DNA of 64,000 nt, taken from positions 1-64,000 of the forward strand of contig JAGCWY010000119.1 of assembly GCA_017961625.1 (NCBI GenBank). The letters run 5' to 3'. The position numbers and the translations under genes are program-made. The notes beneath the pieces were generated by a model. The model was not told the DNA's origin. It did no database searches and saw only the letters and a list, made by a program, of their open reading frames with translations. This DNA is from Ruminococcus sp. Lineage in GTDB: Bacteria; Bacillota; Clostridia; Oscillospirales; Ruminococcaceae. This document shows, piece by piece, positions 8,384 to 16,491 of the stretch (position 1 is its first letter; each line of letters starts with the position of its first letter).

Positions 8384-8632
8384 ATGAATAAGTTTTTAGT
8401 TGCAATTTTAGCTGCAGGCGCAGCAGCTGCTGTAGGATATGTCGCTGCACAGGCTCTCAAGGATAAGAGTTCGGATTCTGATTATGACGATGATGATTAC
8501 GATGATTTCGATAACTTCGATACAGACGAGAGCGTTGATTTCGAGGTAAGCGGTGACGCTGCTGAAGAGACAAAGGACAACGCTGATGAAGATGCCGAGG
8601 ACGCTGACAAGGCTGACGAGGACGAAGCTTGA
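8384..8632 (+). CDS. Small single-pass membrane protein with acidic tail
   Basis: 82 residues. One N-terminal membrane segment (about 4-26, FLVAILAAGAAAAVGYVAA) is followed by an extremely acidic tail made almost only of Asp/Glu with Ser/Thr (DYDDDDYDDFDNFD and DEDAEDADKADEDEA). Chosen start: ATG 8384 has GAGGAAATTG in front; an upstream in-frame ATG (8360) lacks a site. It has its own promoter and terminator, so it is a monocistronic gene. Function unknown. Similar small YtxH-like proteins exist in Firmicutes, but no clear match is recognised. The acidic tail could bind cations or a basic partner (inference). Confidence 0.75.
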   Translation: MNKFLVAILAAGAAAAVGYVAAQALKDKSSDSDYDDDDYDDFDNFDTDESVDFEVSGDAAEETKDNADEDAEDADKADEDEA

Positions 8633-8647
8633 TTCTGAGTATATCGT

Positions 8648-8676
8648 AAGGGAGCATAATGCTCCCTTTTGTTTTT
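8648..8676 (+). terminator. Rho-independent terminator
   Basis: GGGAGC / GCTCCC hairpin with a short loop, followed by TTTTGTTTTT. It closes the small membrane protein gene. Confidence 0.85.
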
Positions 8677-8748
8677 ATATGCCGCGGCAAAAAAATGTGG
8701 GAACTTTGATATATTATTGTGTGAAGTTACAAATCGTATGATTCACAC

Positions 8749-8777
8749 TTGACATTCATGACTTGTTCTGGTATAAT
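8749..8777 (+). promoter_or_regulatory. tRNA-Pro promoter
   Basis: Consensus TTGACA (8749-8754), 17-base spacer, TATAAT (8772-8777), about 40 bases before the tRNA. Confidence 0.85.
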
Positions 8778-8818
8778 ATAAAAGCTGTCCGTCAAGGAAT
8801 TGGCGAAGAATTTAGATC

Positions 8819-8895
8819 CGAGGCGTAGCTCAGTTTGGTAGAGTGCTTGCTTTGGGAGCAAGATGCCGCAGGTTCGAGTCCTGTCGCCTCGACCA
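8819..8895 (+). tRNA. tRNA-Pro (TGG)
   Basis: 77 bases with encoded CCA. Acceptor CGAGGCG (8819-8825) pairs with CGCCTCG (8885-8891). The anticodon loop TTTGGGA (8851-8857) gives anticodon TGG. GGTTCGAGTCC T arm present. Confidence 0.97.
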
Positions 8896-8915
8896 ATTAA
8901 AAAATAAAAAAGTAC

Positions 8916-8944
8916 TTGACAAGCAGTAGCGAATGTGATATAAT
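8916..8944 (+). promoter_or_regulatory. tRNA-Thr/Tyr promoter
   Basis: TTGACA (8916-8921), 17 bases, TATAAT (8939-8944). It lies between tRNA-Pro and tRNA-Thr, so the last two tRNAs have their own start site. Confidence 0.85.
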
Positions 8945-8958
8945 AATTAAGCATTAGC

Positions 8959-9034
8959 GCTGGTGTAGCTCAGTTGGTAGAGCAGCTGATTTGTAATCAG
9001 CAGGTCGGGGGTTCGAGTCCGTCCACCAGCTCCA
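8959..9034 (+). tRNA. tRNA-Thr (TGT)
   Basis: 76 bases with encoded CCA. Acceptor GCTGGTG (8959-8965) pairs with CACCAGC (9024-9030). The anticodon loop TTTGTAA has TGT at 8992-8994. Confidence 0.97.
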
Positions 9035-9068
9035 TTATTTTGTCCTTAGACAGAATGATCATTCCTAT

Positions 9069-9154
9069 GGGAGAGTTCCCGAGTGGCCAAAGGGGGCAGA
9101 CTGTAAATCTGTTGCTTTTCAGCTTCGATGGTCCGAATCCATCCTCTCCCACCA
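9069..9154 (+). tRNA. tRNA-Tyr (GTA)
   Basis: 86 bases with a long variable arm and encoded CCA. Acceptor GGGAGAG (9069-9075) pairs with CTCTCCC (9144-9150). Anticodon GTA at 9103-9105. Only 34 bases after tRNA-Thr, so probably cotranscribed. Confidence 0.96.
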
Positions 9155-9159
9155 GAAAC

Positions 9160-9190
9160 GCCCCGAAATTTTTTCGGGGCTGTTTTTGTT
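9160..9190 (+). terminator. Terminator of tRNA operon
   Basis: GCCCCGAAA / TTTCGGGGC hairpin followed by TGTTTTTGTTTG, directly after tRNA-Tyr. Confidence 0.85.
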
Positions 9191-9314
9191 TGAACCCCTG
9201 CACCTGACCTTGCAATATCTCTGCAAGGGCTTTTTTATGTCCGGAAAAAAAGATGATTTGCACGGAAATACATCATTAATGTTTATAAAAGTATAAAGAA
9301 TGTAGGAGGTAATC

Positions 9315-9857
9315 ATGGTAAAAGCGAATGTGAAATATGACATAAAAGTACACTCGGCAGAAGTCAGAACATCTCTCCAGTACAGATTCTACCGGCTGCT
9401 TGCCGTCCTAGGTGCTGTTGAGTTCGTGATCATGTCATTTGCAGTAGTGATATCCGTATTCGGCAGGCATAAGCTCACTATAGACCTTGTGCTTTATCTT
9501 TCTATATTCCTGGGGATATTCATCGGAAGCGCACTAAAGCTGATGTCTATGAGCCCTGTCAGATCATTCAGAAAGCTTTCCTCATTTTATCCTGGCCTCA
9601 GTTACGAGGTGACCGTGGGAGGAGACAATATTGAGCTCAGAGCAACCTCGGACAACTCAAAGAACCACAGCGTTTACAGTATCTCCCGGCTGGTGTCAGC
9701 CCGTGAGACTATGGGTTATTTCAAGCTGAATATAAGCGAAGGAGGCAGTATATTCTTCTCGGATACAGATATCATAGAGGGGACTGCCGACGAGCTGAGG
9801 AAATTTCTCAGTGACACTCTTGGAAAAAGATATACTGTTAAGGAGGGCTGGCTGTGA
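9315..9857 (+). CDS. YcxB-like membrane protein, tandem paralogue 1
   Basis: 180 residues. Two membrane segments (about 31-53 and 58-77) split a short N-terminal cytoplasmic part (MVKANVKYDI) from a C-terminal soluble domain. That domain ends with a patch repeated in the next three genes: (D/E)..EGTADELRKFLSDTLGKRY. It resembles the YcxB-like C-terminal domain of Firmicutes membrane proteins. Function is not known. GGAGGT precedes the ATG. First of four genes that overlap or abut, so translation is probably coupled. Confidence 0.75.
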   Translation: MVKANVKYDIKVHSAEVRTSLQYRFYRLLAVLGAVEFVIMSFAVVISVFGRHKLTIDLVLYLSIFLGIFIGSALKLMSMSPVRSFRKLSSFYPGLSYEVTVGGDNIELRATSDNSKNHSVYSISRLVSARETMGYFKLNISEGGSIFFSDTDIIEGTADELRKFLSDTLGKRYTVKEGWL

Positions 9858-10378
9858 TAGTTGTGAAGGCGAAACCCTCAAAGGAAAGCATTGTAAGGCT
9901 TTATAGTGTGACTTCTCCGCCGAAGCGGACTGTAGCAGCATTTGCAGTGCTCCTGCTGATAATACTTACAACGCTGATACTTAGTATCATATATTATAAG
10001 CACGGCGACGGAGATATGCTGTTTGTTGTGAACGGTGTCGTAATGCTCTATGCAACGGCGATATTTCTTGCAAGGATACTCCGGTATCCTGTAAAGAGAG
10101 CAAGGATAGTAAAAAAGAACGCACCCGACCTAAAGTATACCTACACCTTCACTGATGAGGACTGTGTTTTTACCGCTGAGGGCACAGGTATAAGCTCCCA
10201 ATTCGAGCAGAGCTACAGCGCCCTGCAAAAGGCTGTGTACAGGGAGGGATGGTTCGTTGTGATATTTGGCACAGGCACGGGCATAGCCTTTCACGAGAAC
10301 AGTTTCACACAGGGGACTCCTCAGCAGTTGTCGGCTATTCTTCGCGAAAAGCTTGGCAAAAAATACAAAGTAAAGTGA
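9854..10378 (+). CDS. YcxB-like membrane protein, tandem paralogue 2
   Basis: 174 residues, starting with GTG at 9854 that overlaps the preceding stop by four bases (GTGA) and has AAGGAGG about 7 bases upstream. Two membrane segments (about 28-49 and 55-75), then the soluble YcxB-like part ending TQGTPQQLSAILREKLGKKY, matching the tail of the neighbouring paralogues. N-terminal (MIVVKAKPSKES) and membrane parts are strongly diverged, so the duplication is old. Function unknown. Confidence 0.73.
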   Translation: MIVVKAKPSKESIVRLYSVTSPPKRTVAAFAVLLLIILTTLILSIIYYKHGDGDMLFVVNGVVMLYATAIFLARILRYPVKRARIVKKNAPDLKYTYTFTDEDCVFTAEGTGISSQFEQSYSALQKAVYREGWFVVIFGTGTGIAFHENSFTQGTPQQLSAILREKLGKKYKVK

Positions 10379-10379
10379 T

Positions 10380-10922
10380 ATGGTAAGAGCAAGTGTAAAA
10401 TATCAGCAACATCATCTCAGGGCACTGTATGCTCTTACAAAGCTGCCTTATATATTGAAAAATATCACAAGCGACTGCCTGTGGTTTGCCGGCAGTTTAT
10501 CTGCAATGATATATCTGCTGTTTTATTCACGAAAATATCCGGGAAAAGAAGTCACGTTCCTGATAGTGATAAGCGCTTTGCTGGCATTGTGGGCTGCAAA
10601 GGATATTATCAAGATCCTGAAAGAGGACTGCGGAAAAATGAAGCTTCCCTCGTATGATTTTGTTATTGACTTATCCTTTGCTGAGGATGTTCTTGATGAA
10701 CAGAAGACGGGAAAGAATTTCACCGTAAATAAGACCTTCCCATACAGCAGCCTGCACCATGCAGTTGAGACGATGAACTACTTCTTCATATTTATAGATA
10801 AGAGAAGAGCTTTTATCATACACAAATCCGAACTGACAGAGGGAAATGTATATGAGCTCGGAGCAATGCTTGATGAAAAGCTCGGCAGCCGTTTCTCTGA
10901 CAAAAGGAGCGTGAATATATGA
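10380..10922 (+). CDS. YcxB-like membrane protein, tandem paralogue 3
   Basis: 180 residues, ATG one base after the previous stop. The start MVRASVKYQQHHLRALYAL resembles paralogue 1 (MVKANVKYDI). Two membrane segments lie at about 37-55 and 59-78. The C-terminal domain contains SSLHHAVETMNYFFIF and ends LTEGNVYELGAMLDEKLGSRF, the same tail pattern as its neighbours. No catalytic motif is visible. Role unknown; probably one of a set of related membrane sensors or stress proteins (inference). Confidence 0.73.
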   Translation: MVRASVKYQQHHLRALYALTKLPYILKNITSDCLWFAGSLSAMIYLLFYSRKYPGKEVTFLIVISALLALWAAKDIIKILKEDCGKMKLPSYDFVIDLSFAEDVLDEQKTGKNFTVNKTFPYSSLHHAVETMNYFFIFIDKRRAFIIHKSELTEGNVYELGAMLDEKLGSRFSDKRSVNI

Positions 10923-11464
10923 TAAAAGCTGATGTGCGGGGCACAAAAGAAAATTTCAGGGCATCGCTTCGCATGATATTCACTTTTCGACATTGGCTGA
11001 TGCTCATAGTTTATATAGCTCTGACAGCGGTATGCTTTCTTATTTGCGTAAATTTCCTGAGAAGTGCGTTCAGGAATAAATATGATATGTTCAGTTCCAT
11101 ACCTGCGGTATTTATTTTCTGCGGTGCAGCTTGCTTTATCGTTGGTATTGAGATGATACTTCGCACGGTATTTTTGATAAGGGGCTGGGCGGCAATTAAA
11201 AGGAAAGTGGCTCTGATCCACAAGTCTCTTACTTTTGATGAGAATGGCTACACCGTCAGCTATATCGATGAAAACGGTGTTTCCTTCGAGGGAATATACA
11301 GCTATTCTGCGGTGGATCAGATGATAACCTACAGGGATTATATATGTTTAAGGTCCCCTGACGACGATACGACCTTCTGCCTTTCCGAGATCATCTGTGG
11401 TACTGCCGATCAGCTTATGGCTCTGCTCCGGGAAAAGCTTGGAGAAAAGCATACAGCGAAATGA
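10919..11464 (+). CDS. YcxB-like membrane protein, tandem paralogue 4
   Basis: 181 residues, beginning at an ATGA overlap with paralogue 3. N-terminus MIKADVRGTKENFRASLRM aligns with the other starts; two membrane segments (about 27-47 and 58-82). The soluble part has YSYSAVDQMITYRDYICLR and ends CGTADQLMALLREKLGEKH. Closest in the tail to paralogues 1 and 2. Function unknown. Confidence 0.73.
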   Translation: MIKADVRGTKENFRASLRMIFTFRHWLMLIVYIALTAVCFLICVNFLRSAFRNKYDMFSSIPAVFIFCGAACFIVGIEMILRTVFLIRGWAAIKRKVALIHKSLTFDENGYTVSYIDENGVSFEGIYSYSAVDQMITYRDYICLRSPDDDTTFCLSEIICGTADQLMALLREKLGEKHTAK

Positions 11465-11504
11465 CGCGGCAGGTGCAGATAACAAATATGACAAGGAGAA
11501 AACT

Positions 11505-12143
11505 ATGACTATTTGCAGGATTGATGATGCTGACAGGCTCGATGTTTCATATCAGAAAAAGATGTCCTCCGGGACAGCTATTACTATAGTACTGTCGGTA
11601 TTGATATTATTTGCCGGACTTTTCGCATATGGCTCTATTTCAATTTCTGACAGTGATATCAATGCAGGTTTCATATTAATACTGATACCTGTTCTTATTG
11701 CTCTTCTGCTGGTGCTGAGAGTCAGAAGAAAAATGAAGGATTCAGGCTATTTCATGGCGTATGTGATAAACGATGACGAGATATATCAGATAGACATTAT
11801 AAAAGCCTGCACCAACGATACGCTTTTCGGTGAGAAGTACAGTATACTCATCGGCGGCAGTCTTGCACGCGCAAACCGCATCATGAAAAATCTGAAAAGG
11901 ATTCCGACGACATCTTATGTGGACGGCTTTGTATGCAGCAGACCGGTGGCAGAATACAGCGGAAGTATTATAGACAAGGTCTTTTCGATTGATGAGGGAA
12001 GGGAGTTCCTTAAGGTTACGGCACAGCTTACTGCTGTGAACAGGAGCGCAGCTCTGGTGCCGACGCGCAGGAAAACGCTGTATATTCCCCTCAGCTTCAC
12101 AAATATGGACGAGCTTCGTTCCCGTCTGGAATTTCTCATGTAA
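11505..12143 (+). CDS. Two-pass membrane protein of unknown function
   Basis: 212 residues. Start at ATG 11505 is chosen because AAGGAGAAAAC sits in front; longer in-frame starts overlap paralogue 4. Two membrane segments follow a short N-terminus: about 25-45 (ITIVLSVLILFAGLF) and 54-74 (GFILILIPVLIALLLVL). A cytoplasmic domain of about 135 residues shows no recognised motif. It sits last in the membrane-protein run, and shares the two-segments-then-soluble-domain layout but not the ending of the YcxB-like set. Confidence 0.7.
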   Translation: MTICRIDDADRLDVSYQKKMSSGTAITIVLSVLILFAGLFAYGSISISDSDINAGFILILIPVLIALLLVLRVRRKMKDSGYFMAYVINDDEIYQIDIIKACTNDTLFGEKYSILIGGSLARANRIMKNLKRIPTTSYVDGFVCSRPVAEYSGSIIDKVFSIDEGREFLKVTAQLTAVNRSAALVPTRRKTLYIPLSFTNMDELRSRLEFLM

Positions 12144-12205
12144 AAACCGGTGAAAACCGTTAACATATAAAGATAAAGGTAAATATAACTTGGAGGAAAG
12201 AAAAT

Positions 12206-14029
12206 ATGATTAGAGAAGACTTAAGAAACATTGCTATTATTGCTCACGTTGACCACGGCAAGACCACCCTTGTTGACGAGATGCTCAAGCAGGGCGGCGT
12301 TTTTCGTGAGAATCAGGCAGTTGCCGAGCGAGTAATGGACTCAAACGACCTTGAGAGGGAAAGAGGTATCACTATACTTGCAAAGAATACCTCGGTAATG
12401 TACAACGGAACTAAAATAAACATTATAGACACCCCAGGCCATGCCGATTTCGGCGGCGAGGTAGAGCGTGTGCTGGAAATGGTGGACGGCGTTCTGCTGC
12501 TGGTAGACGCAGCAGAGGGACCCATGCCACAGACACGTTTCGTGCTTTCAAAAGCTCTTGAAATGGGACATAAGATAATAATTGTAGTTAACAAGATAGA
12601 CCGTCCTGATGCCCGTCTTGATGAGATAGGCGACGAGGTGCTGGAGCTCCTACTCGACCTTGACGCAAACGAGGAACAGCTCGAAAGCCCGCTGCTTTTC
12701 TGTTCGGGAAGAAGTGGAACTGCTTCACTCAGCCAGTACGAGGCAGGTACAGACTTAAAGCCTCTTTTCGATACTATCATCAACTACATCGAGCCTCCAA
12801 AGGGCGAAGAGAATGATTCGCTACAGATGCTCATATCCTCTATCGACTACAATGAGTACGTTGGACGTATCGGTATTGGACGTATCGTAAGAGGCAAGAT
12901 AGCAGTTAACCAGCAGGTAACTGTCTGTGATTATACAGGATCAAAGAAGAACTATAACGCAAAGATAGTTTCTCTCCTGCAGATACAGGGACTCAATCGC
13001 GTTCCCGTACAGGAGGCACAGGTCGGTGATATTGTATGGATATCGGGTATCGAGAATATCACTATCGGCGATACTATCTGTGCTACGGATAATCCCGATC
13101 CGCTCCCATTTGTAAAGATAAGTGAGCCTACTGTGGAAATGACATTTTCTGTAAACGACAGCCCCTTCGCAGGACGCGAGGGCAAGTTCGTTACATCACG
13201 TCAGCTCCGTGAGAGACTTTTCAGAGAGCTCCTCAAGGACGTTTCTCTCCGCGTTGAGGAAACAGAGAGCACTGACGCCTTCCGCGTAGCCGGAAGAGGA
13301 GAGATGCACCTTTCCATACTTATTGAAAATATGCGCCGTGAGGGCTATGAGCTGGGAGTTTCAACACCAAGAGTTCTCTATAGGACCGACGAGAACGGCA
13401 GAAGGCTCGAACCTATCGAGCGCCTTGTTATTGACGTTCCCGAGGATTGTGTAGGCTCAGTAATGGAGAAGATAGGCACACGTAAGGGCGATATGGTGGA
13501 TATGCATCCCCAGGGAAGCCGTATGCGTATAGAATTCCTTATTCCTGCAAGAGGACTTTTCGGCTATAAGAGCGAGTTCCTCACAGATACAAAGGGCGAG
13601 GGCATTATGAGCCACGTGTTCGACGGATATCAGCCATACAAGGGCGATATCGAGCGCAGGAACACAGGCTCACTCATCTCCTTCGAGACCGGCGAGGCTG
13701 TTACCTACGGACTTTACAATGCTCAGGAGCGCGGACAGCTCTTCATAACCTCTGGTACTCCCGTATACGAAGGAATGGTAGTGGGAGCTTCCCCAAAAAC
13801 AGAGGATCTTGTGGTAAATGTCTGCAAGAAGAAGCACCTTACAAATACCCGTGCAAGCGGAAGCGACGATGCTCTCAGACTTGTTCCGCCGAGAGTTCTC
13901 AGTCTTGAGGACTGCCTAGAATTCCTTGCCGACGACGAGCTCCTTGAAGTAACTCCGGAGTCGCTCCGTATCAGAAAACGCGTCCTTAGCAATACACAGA
14001 GGGCGAAGGAAAGAGGAAAGAAAGCCTAA
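12206..14029 (+). CDS. typA: Translational GTPase TypA/BipA
   Basis: 607-residue ribosome-associated GTPase of the EF-G family, involved in ribosome assembly and stress adaptation. G1 is AHVDHGKTTL, G2 region RERGITI, G3 DTPGHADF, G4 NKIDRPDA, all intact, followed by the domain II/III/V pattern and the TypA-specific C-terminal domain (RRNTGSLISFETGEAVTYGL, then ..RASGSDDALRLVPPR). Length is standard. GGAGGAAAG ribosome site before ATG. It follows the membrane-protein group but has a 60-base gap. Confidence 0.98.
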   Translation: MIREDLRNIAIIAHVDHGKTTLVDEMLKQGGVFRENQAVAERVMDSNDLERERGITILAKNTSVMYNGTKINIIDTPGHADFGGEVERVLEMVDGVLLLVDAAEGPMPQTRFVLSKALEMGHKIIIVVNKIDRPDARLDEIGDEVLELLLDLDANEEQLESPLLFCSGRSGTASLSQYEAGTDLKPLFDTIINYIEPPKGEENDSLQMLISSIDYNEYVGRIGIGRIVRGKIAVNQQVTVCDYTGSKKNYNAKIVSLLQIQGLNRVPVQEAQVGDIVWISGIENITIGDTICATDNPDPLPFVKISEPTVEMTFSVNDSPFAGREGKFVTSRQLRERLFRELLKDVSLRVEETESTDAFRVAGRGEMHLSILIENMRREGYELGVSTPRVLYRTDENGRRLEPIERLVIDVPEDCVGSVMEKIGTRKGDMVDMHPQGSRMRIEFLIPARGLFGYKSEFLTDTKGEGIMSHVFDGYQPYKGDIERRNTGSLISFETGEAVTYGLYNAQERGQLFITSGTPVYEGMVVGASPKTEDLVVNVCKKKHLTNTRASGSDDALRLVPPRVLSLEDCLEFLADDELLEVTPESLRIRKRVLSNTQRAKERGKKA

Positions 14030-14096
14030 GAACGGCTGAGATTTCATTAAATCAACACATATAAATCATACAGTTTGCAGGTTTGGGAGATATAAT

Positions 14097-14783
14097 ATGA
14101 AAAGATTATTATGCGTTTCACTTTTTCTTGCACTTACAGCAGCTCTTACGGGCTGCGGAGAGAGTACAGGCAAGGCGGACATCGCTTCAACGCTGACCAC
14201 TCAGAAGGTGACCGAAGAGGCTGATACCACTGCCGAGCCGGGAACCTACGAACCGCTTGCAACAGTCAGAGAACGCGATATCGTTTCAAACGAAATATAT
14301 GATTATGAGATATATGACGGCGGCGTCATCATCACCAAATATAAGGGCAGCGACACTGAGGTGACGATACCCGATGAGATCGATGGTAGTCCTGTTACGG
14401 AGATAGGCTTTTATGCCTTTGAAGCAATGGGTGTTTCATCGGTAACTCTTCCGGAGACCGTAAGAGTCATTGGAGAGGGTGCCTTCATCGACTGTACTGC
14501 ACTTGTAAGCATAAACCTTCCGTCGGGACTGACCACCGTAGAGCGCGGCGCTTTTGCTGGCTGTACGGCTATTCCGGAACTGACGGTACCTGCCGGAGTC
14601 AAAGAGATAAAAAGAGGGGCTTTCGCAGGCTGCACATCACTGACATCACTGGAATTGCTGAGCGCTGATCTCAGCTATGACGAATGGGGAATAGAGGACT
14701 TACCTGATCTTAAGATATATGCACCAGAAGGTTCGGCAGTAGCCGGCTGGGCAGGTGCAATGGGTAAATTATCGGTCAATTGA
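14097..14783 (+). CDS. Lipoprotein with BspA-type leucine-rich repeats
   Basis: 228 residues. Signal peptide with lipobox LTGC (Cys at about 20), a Thr-rich spacer, then three to four BspA/LRR_5-type repeats at about 105-205 (IGFYAFEAMGVSSVTLPETV, GEGAFIDCTALVSINLP, ERGAFAGCTAIPELTVP, KRGAFAGCTSLTSLEL). This fold is typical of secreted binding proteins in gut bacteria. Likely anchored to the outer membrane face. First of three lipoprotein genes with short gaps. Target unknown. Confidence 0.85.
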   Translation: MKRLLCVSLFLALTAALTGCGESTGKADIASTLTTQKVTEEADTTAEPGTYEPLATVRERDIVSNEIYDYEIYDGGVIITKYKGSDTEVTIPDEIDGSPVTEIGFYAFEAMGVSSVTLPETVRVIGEGAFIDCTALVSINLPSGLTTVERGAFAGCTAIPELTVPAGVKEIKRGAFAGCTSLTSLELLSADLSYDEWGIEDLPDLKIYAPEGSAVAGWAGAMGKLSVN

Positions 14784-14804
14784 TTCAATGAGAGGAAATG
14801 GTTT

Positions 14805-15617
14805 ATGAAAAATTCAAAGCTTTTAGCAGTGCTGCTGGCAGCAGTAGCAGGAACACAGTGCCTTACAGGCTGTTCGGGAAAGAAAGGCAGTAATGTGCAG
14901 CTCTATGCTGATACGGCTGCAAAGTCAGATACAGAGTCGGCAGCAGGAGGCTCAGAGTTCTCCGGCGACAATTATCAGAAGGAGGAGTATGCGGATCAGC
15001 TTCTTGAATACGTTAATTCCATAGAAGTTGACGACAGCGATCTGGACCTCGGTTCTGTCGATGATGATCTTATAACTCCCGAGGAGGGAGCAGTGGATTA
15101 CGATCTCGGCTCCTACAGACTCAGCAGCGGCGGTATCAAGCTTTACTATAACGCAGATGATTTCCCTAGGGAGCTCATGCTTACCTTCGAGAAGTACTTT
15201 GAGTCCTTTGCGTCTGCGGATTACAATAACTATCTGAAGTGCCTTTTCCCCGAGTATATCCCCGAAATGGAAGCAGCTCTCGCAAAGAACGAGGATCACG
15301 ACATGAAGGCTTCCTTTGTAAGTCAGTGCTCTAATCTTGCCGACAAGATGCACGGCGATTTCAAGATCACCCGTATCAAGGTGGAAAAGAACGCTGAGCA
15401 GGAGGATGGAACAGACAGCCTTGAGGAGTATTTCAAACCTCTCAGCAACTATTTCGGCAAGGACTATTACAGCGAGGTTAAGGAGCAGTGCGATGATATC
15501 ATTGACGCCTGCTTCTATGTAATGGCTGAGAACGCTTACGGTCAGGAGACTATGATGGTACAGGGCTTCAAGATCGCATTTGCTGTAAAGGACGGCAAGT
15601 ATTATACATTCGGATAA
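14805..15617 (+). CDS. Lipoprotein of unknown function
   Basis: 270 residues. Signal peptide with lipobox LTGC near residue 23, then a low-complexity Ser/Asp/Glu region to about 110. The folded C-terminal part (about 110-270) contains FEKYFESFASADYNNYLKCL, a pattern (small, Asp, ..YL..LFPE) that recurs in the following gene. No family is recognised. GAGAGGAAATGG before the ATG. Twenty-one bases after the LRR lipoprotein, so probably one operon. Confidence 0.72.
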   Translation: MKNSKLLAVLLAAVAGTQCLTGCSGKKGSNVQLYADTAAKSDTESAAGGSEFSGDNYQKEEYADQLLEYVNSIEVDDSDLDLGSVDDDLITPEEGAVDYDLGSYRLSSGGIKLYYNADDFPRELMLTFEKYFESFASADYNNYLKCLFPEYIPEMEAALAKNEDHDMKASFVSQCSNLADKMHGDFKITRIKVEKNAEQEDGTDSLEEYFKPLSNYFGKDYYSEVKEQCDDIIDACFYVMAENAYGQETMMVQGFKIAFAVKDGKYYTFG

Positions 15618-15631
15618 GGGAGGATTCTGAT

Positions 15632-16315
15632 ATGAAGAAGTTTATATCAAGGACGGCGGCTTTTATCGCAGCAGCGGCAATTATGCTGTCTGCAACGGTA
15701 TCTTGCAGCGAAAGCGAGTCGGACAAGCGTGCAAAGAAGGATACTAACCTTGCAGGCGGTGATGTTGACGAAAACGTAAGCCTTAATCTCGACCAGATGC
15801 CCTACGGCGCTGAGTATCAGAAACTACTCCCTGAGGACTACGATACACCTCTGGGAGTTGACCGCGATCCTAGATACGTTTCCGACGCGGAGGCTGCAAA
15901 GTTAGCGGACTACTTTTACGCTATCTCTGCAAAGGATACTGCATACCTTGAAAAAGCTCTTCATCCGGATTTTCTTAAATATGTGCTCGAGACCACCGGC
16001 TCGGAAAGCGCTCAGGATTTCCTTGAGAAGGAATACGAACTTATCAAGCAGTACACTGGTTCGGATTTCACATTTACCTTTGTGCTTGTTGACGGTATCA
16101 TGAAGAATACCGATGTAACAGGTATGGAGGCGTATGACGCACGTCTAGAAAAGGCTGTACCCAATGCGAACGTCAGCGATAAGAAGGCTCTTATGGTCAA
16201 CTGCACCTATTCCAAGCCAAACGACGGCGGCAGCTATTCGTTGCAGATGAGGCTAGGAGAATACGTTACGCTCTGCGTATACACTATTGACGGAGAGCCT
16301 TACGTTGTATTTTAA
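15632..16315 (+). CDS. Lipoprotein of unknown function, related to its upstream neighbour
   Basis: 227 residues. Signal peptide with lipobox TVSC near residue 25, acidic spacer, then a folded domain from about residue 80. The stretch ADYFYAISAKDTAYLEKALH parallels the upstream protein's FESFASADYNNYLKCLFPE, suggesting a shared NTF2-like or related fold (inference). GGGAGGATTCTG ribosome site; 14-base gap after the previous gene. Closed by a terminator. Function unknown. Confidence 0.72.
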   Translation: MKKFISRTAAFIAAAAIMLSATVSCSESESDKRAKKDTNLAGGDVDENVSLNLDQMPYGAEYQKLLPEDYDTPLGVDRDPRYVSDAEAAKLADYFYAISAKDTAYLEKALHPDFLKYVLETTGSESAQDFLEKEYELIKQYTGSDFTFTFVLVDGIMKNTDVTGMEAYDARLEKAVPNANVSDKKALMVNCTYSKPNDGGSYSLQMRLGEYVTLCVYTIDGEPYVVF

Positions 16316-16399
16316 CATAAATAGCATTTTCTTTGTGCTTGTTCGTTATACCCTGTTTCTGGAAAATTCAAGAAGTTTTCAATAATTAGCATGAAAAAA

Positions 16400-16448
16400 G
16401 CGGTTGCCCTTTCAAATTTGATTTGAAAAGACAACCGCATTGTTTTTT
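16400..16448. terminator. Bidirectional terminator between lipoprotein operon and guaB
   Basis: Long hairpin: GCGGTTG (16400-16406) with CAACCGC (16432-16438), plus inner CTTTCAAAT / ATTTGAAAAG pairing, followed by TTGTTTTTTT on the plus side and A-rich on the other. It lies between two converging genes. Confidence 0.85.
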
Positions 16449-16491
16449 TGAAGCTGTTATTATACAGCACCTGTTTGTATTGTCACGTTGC

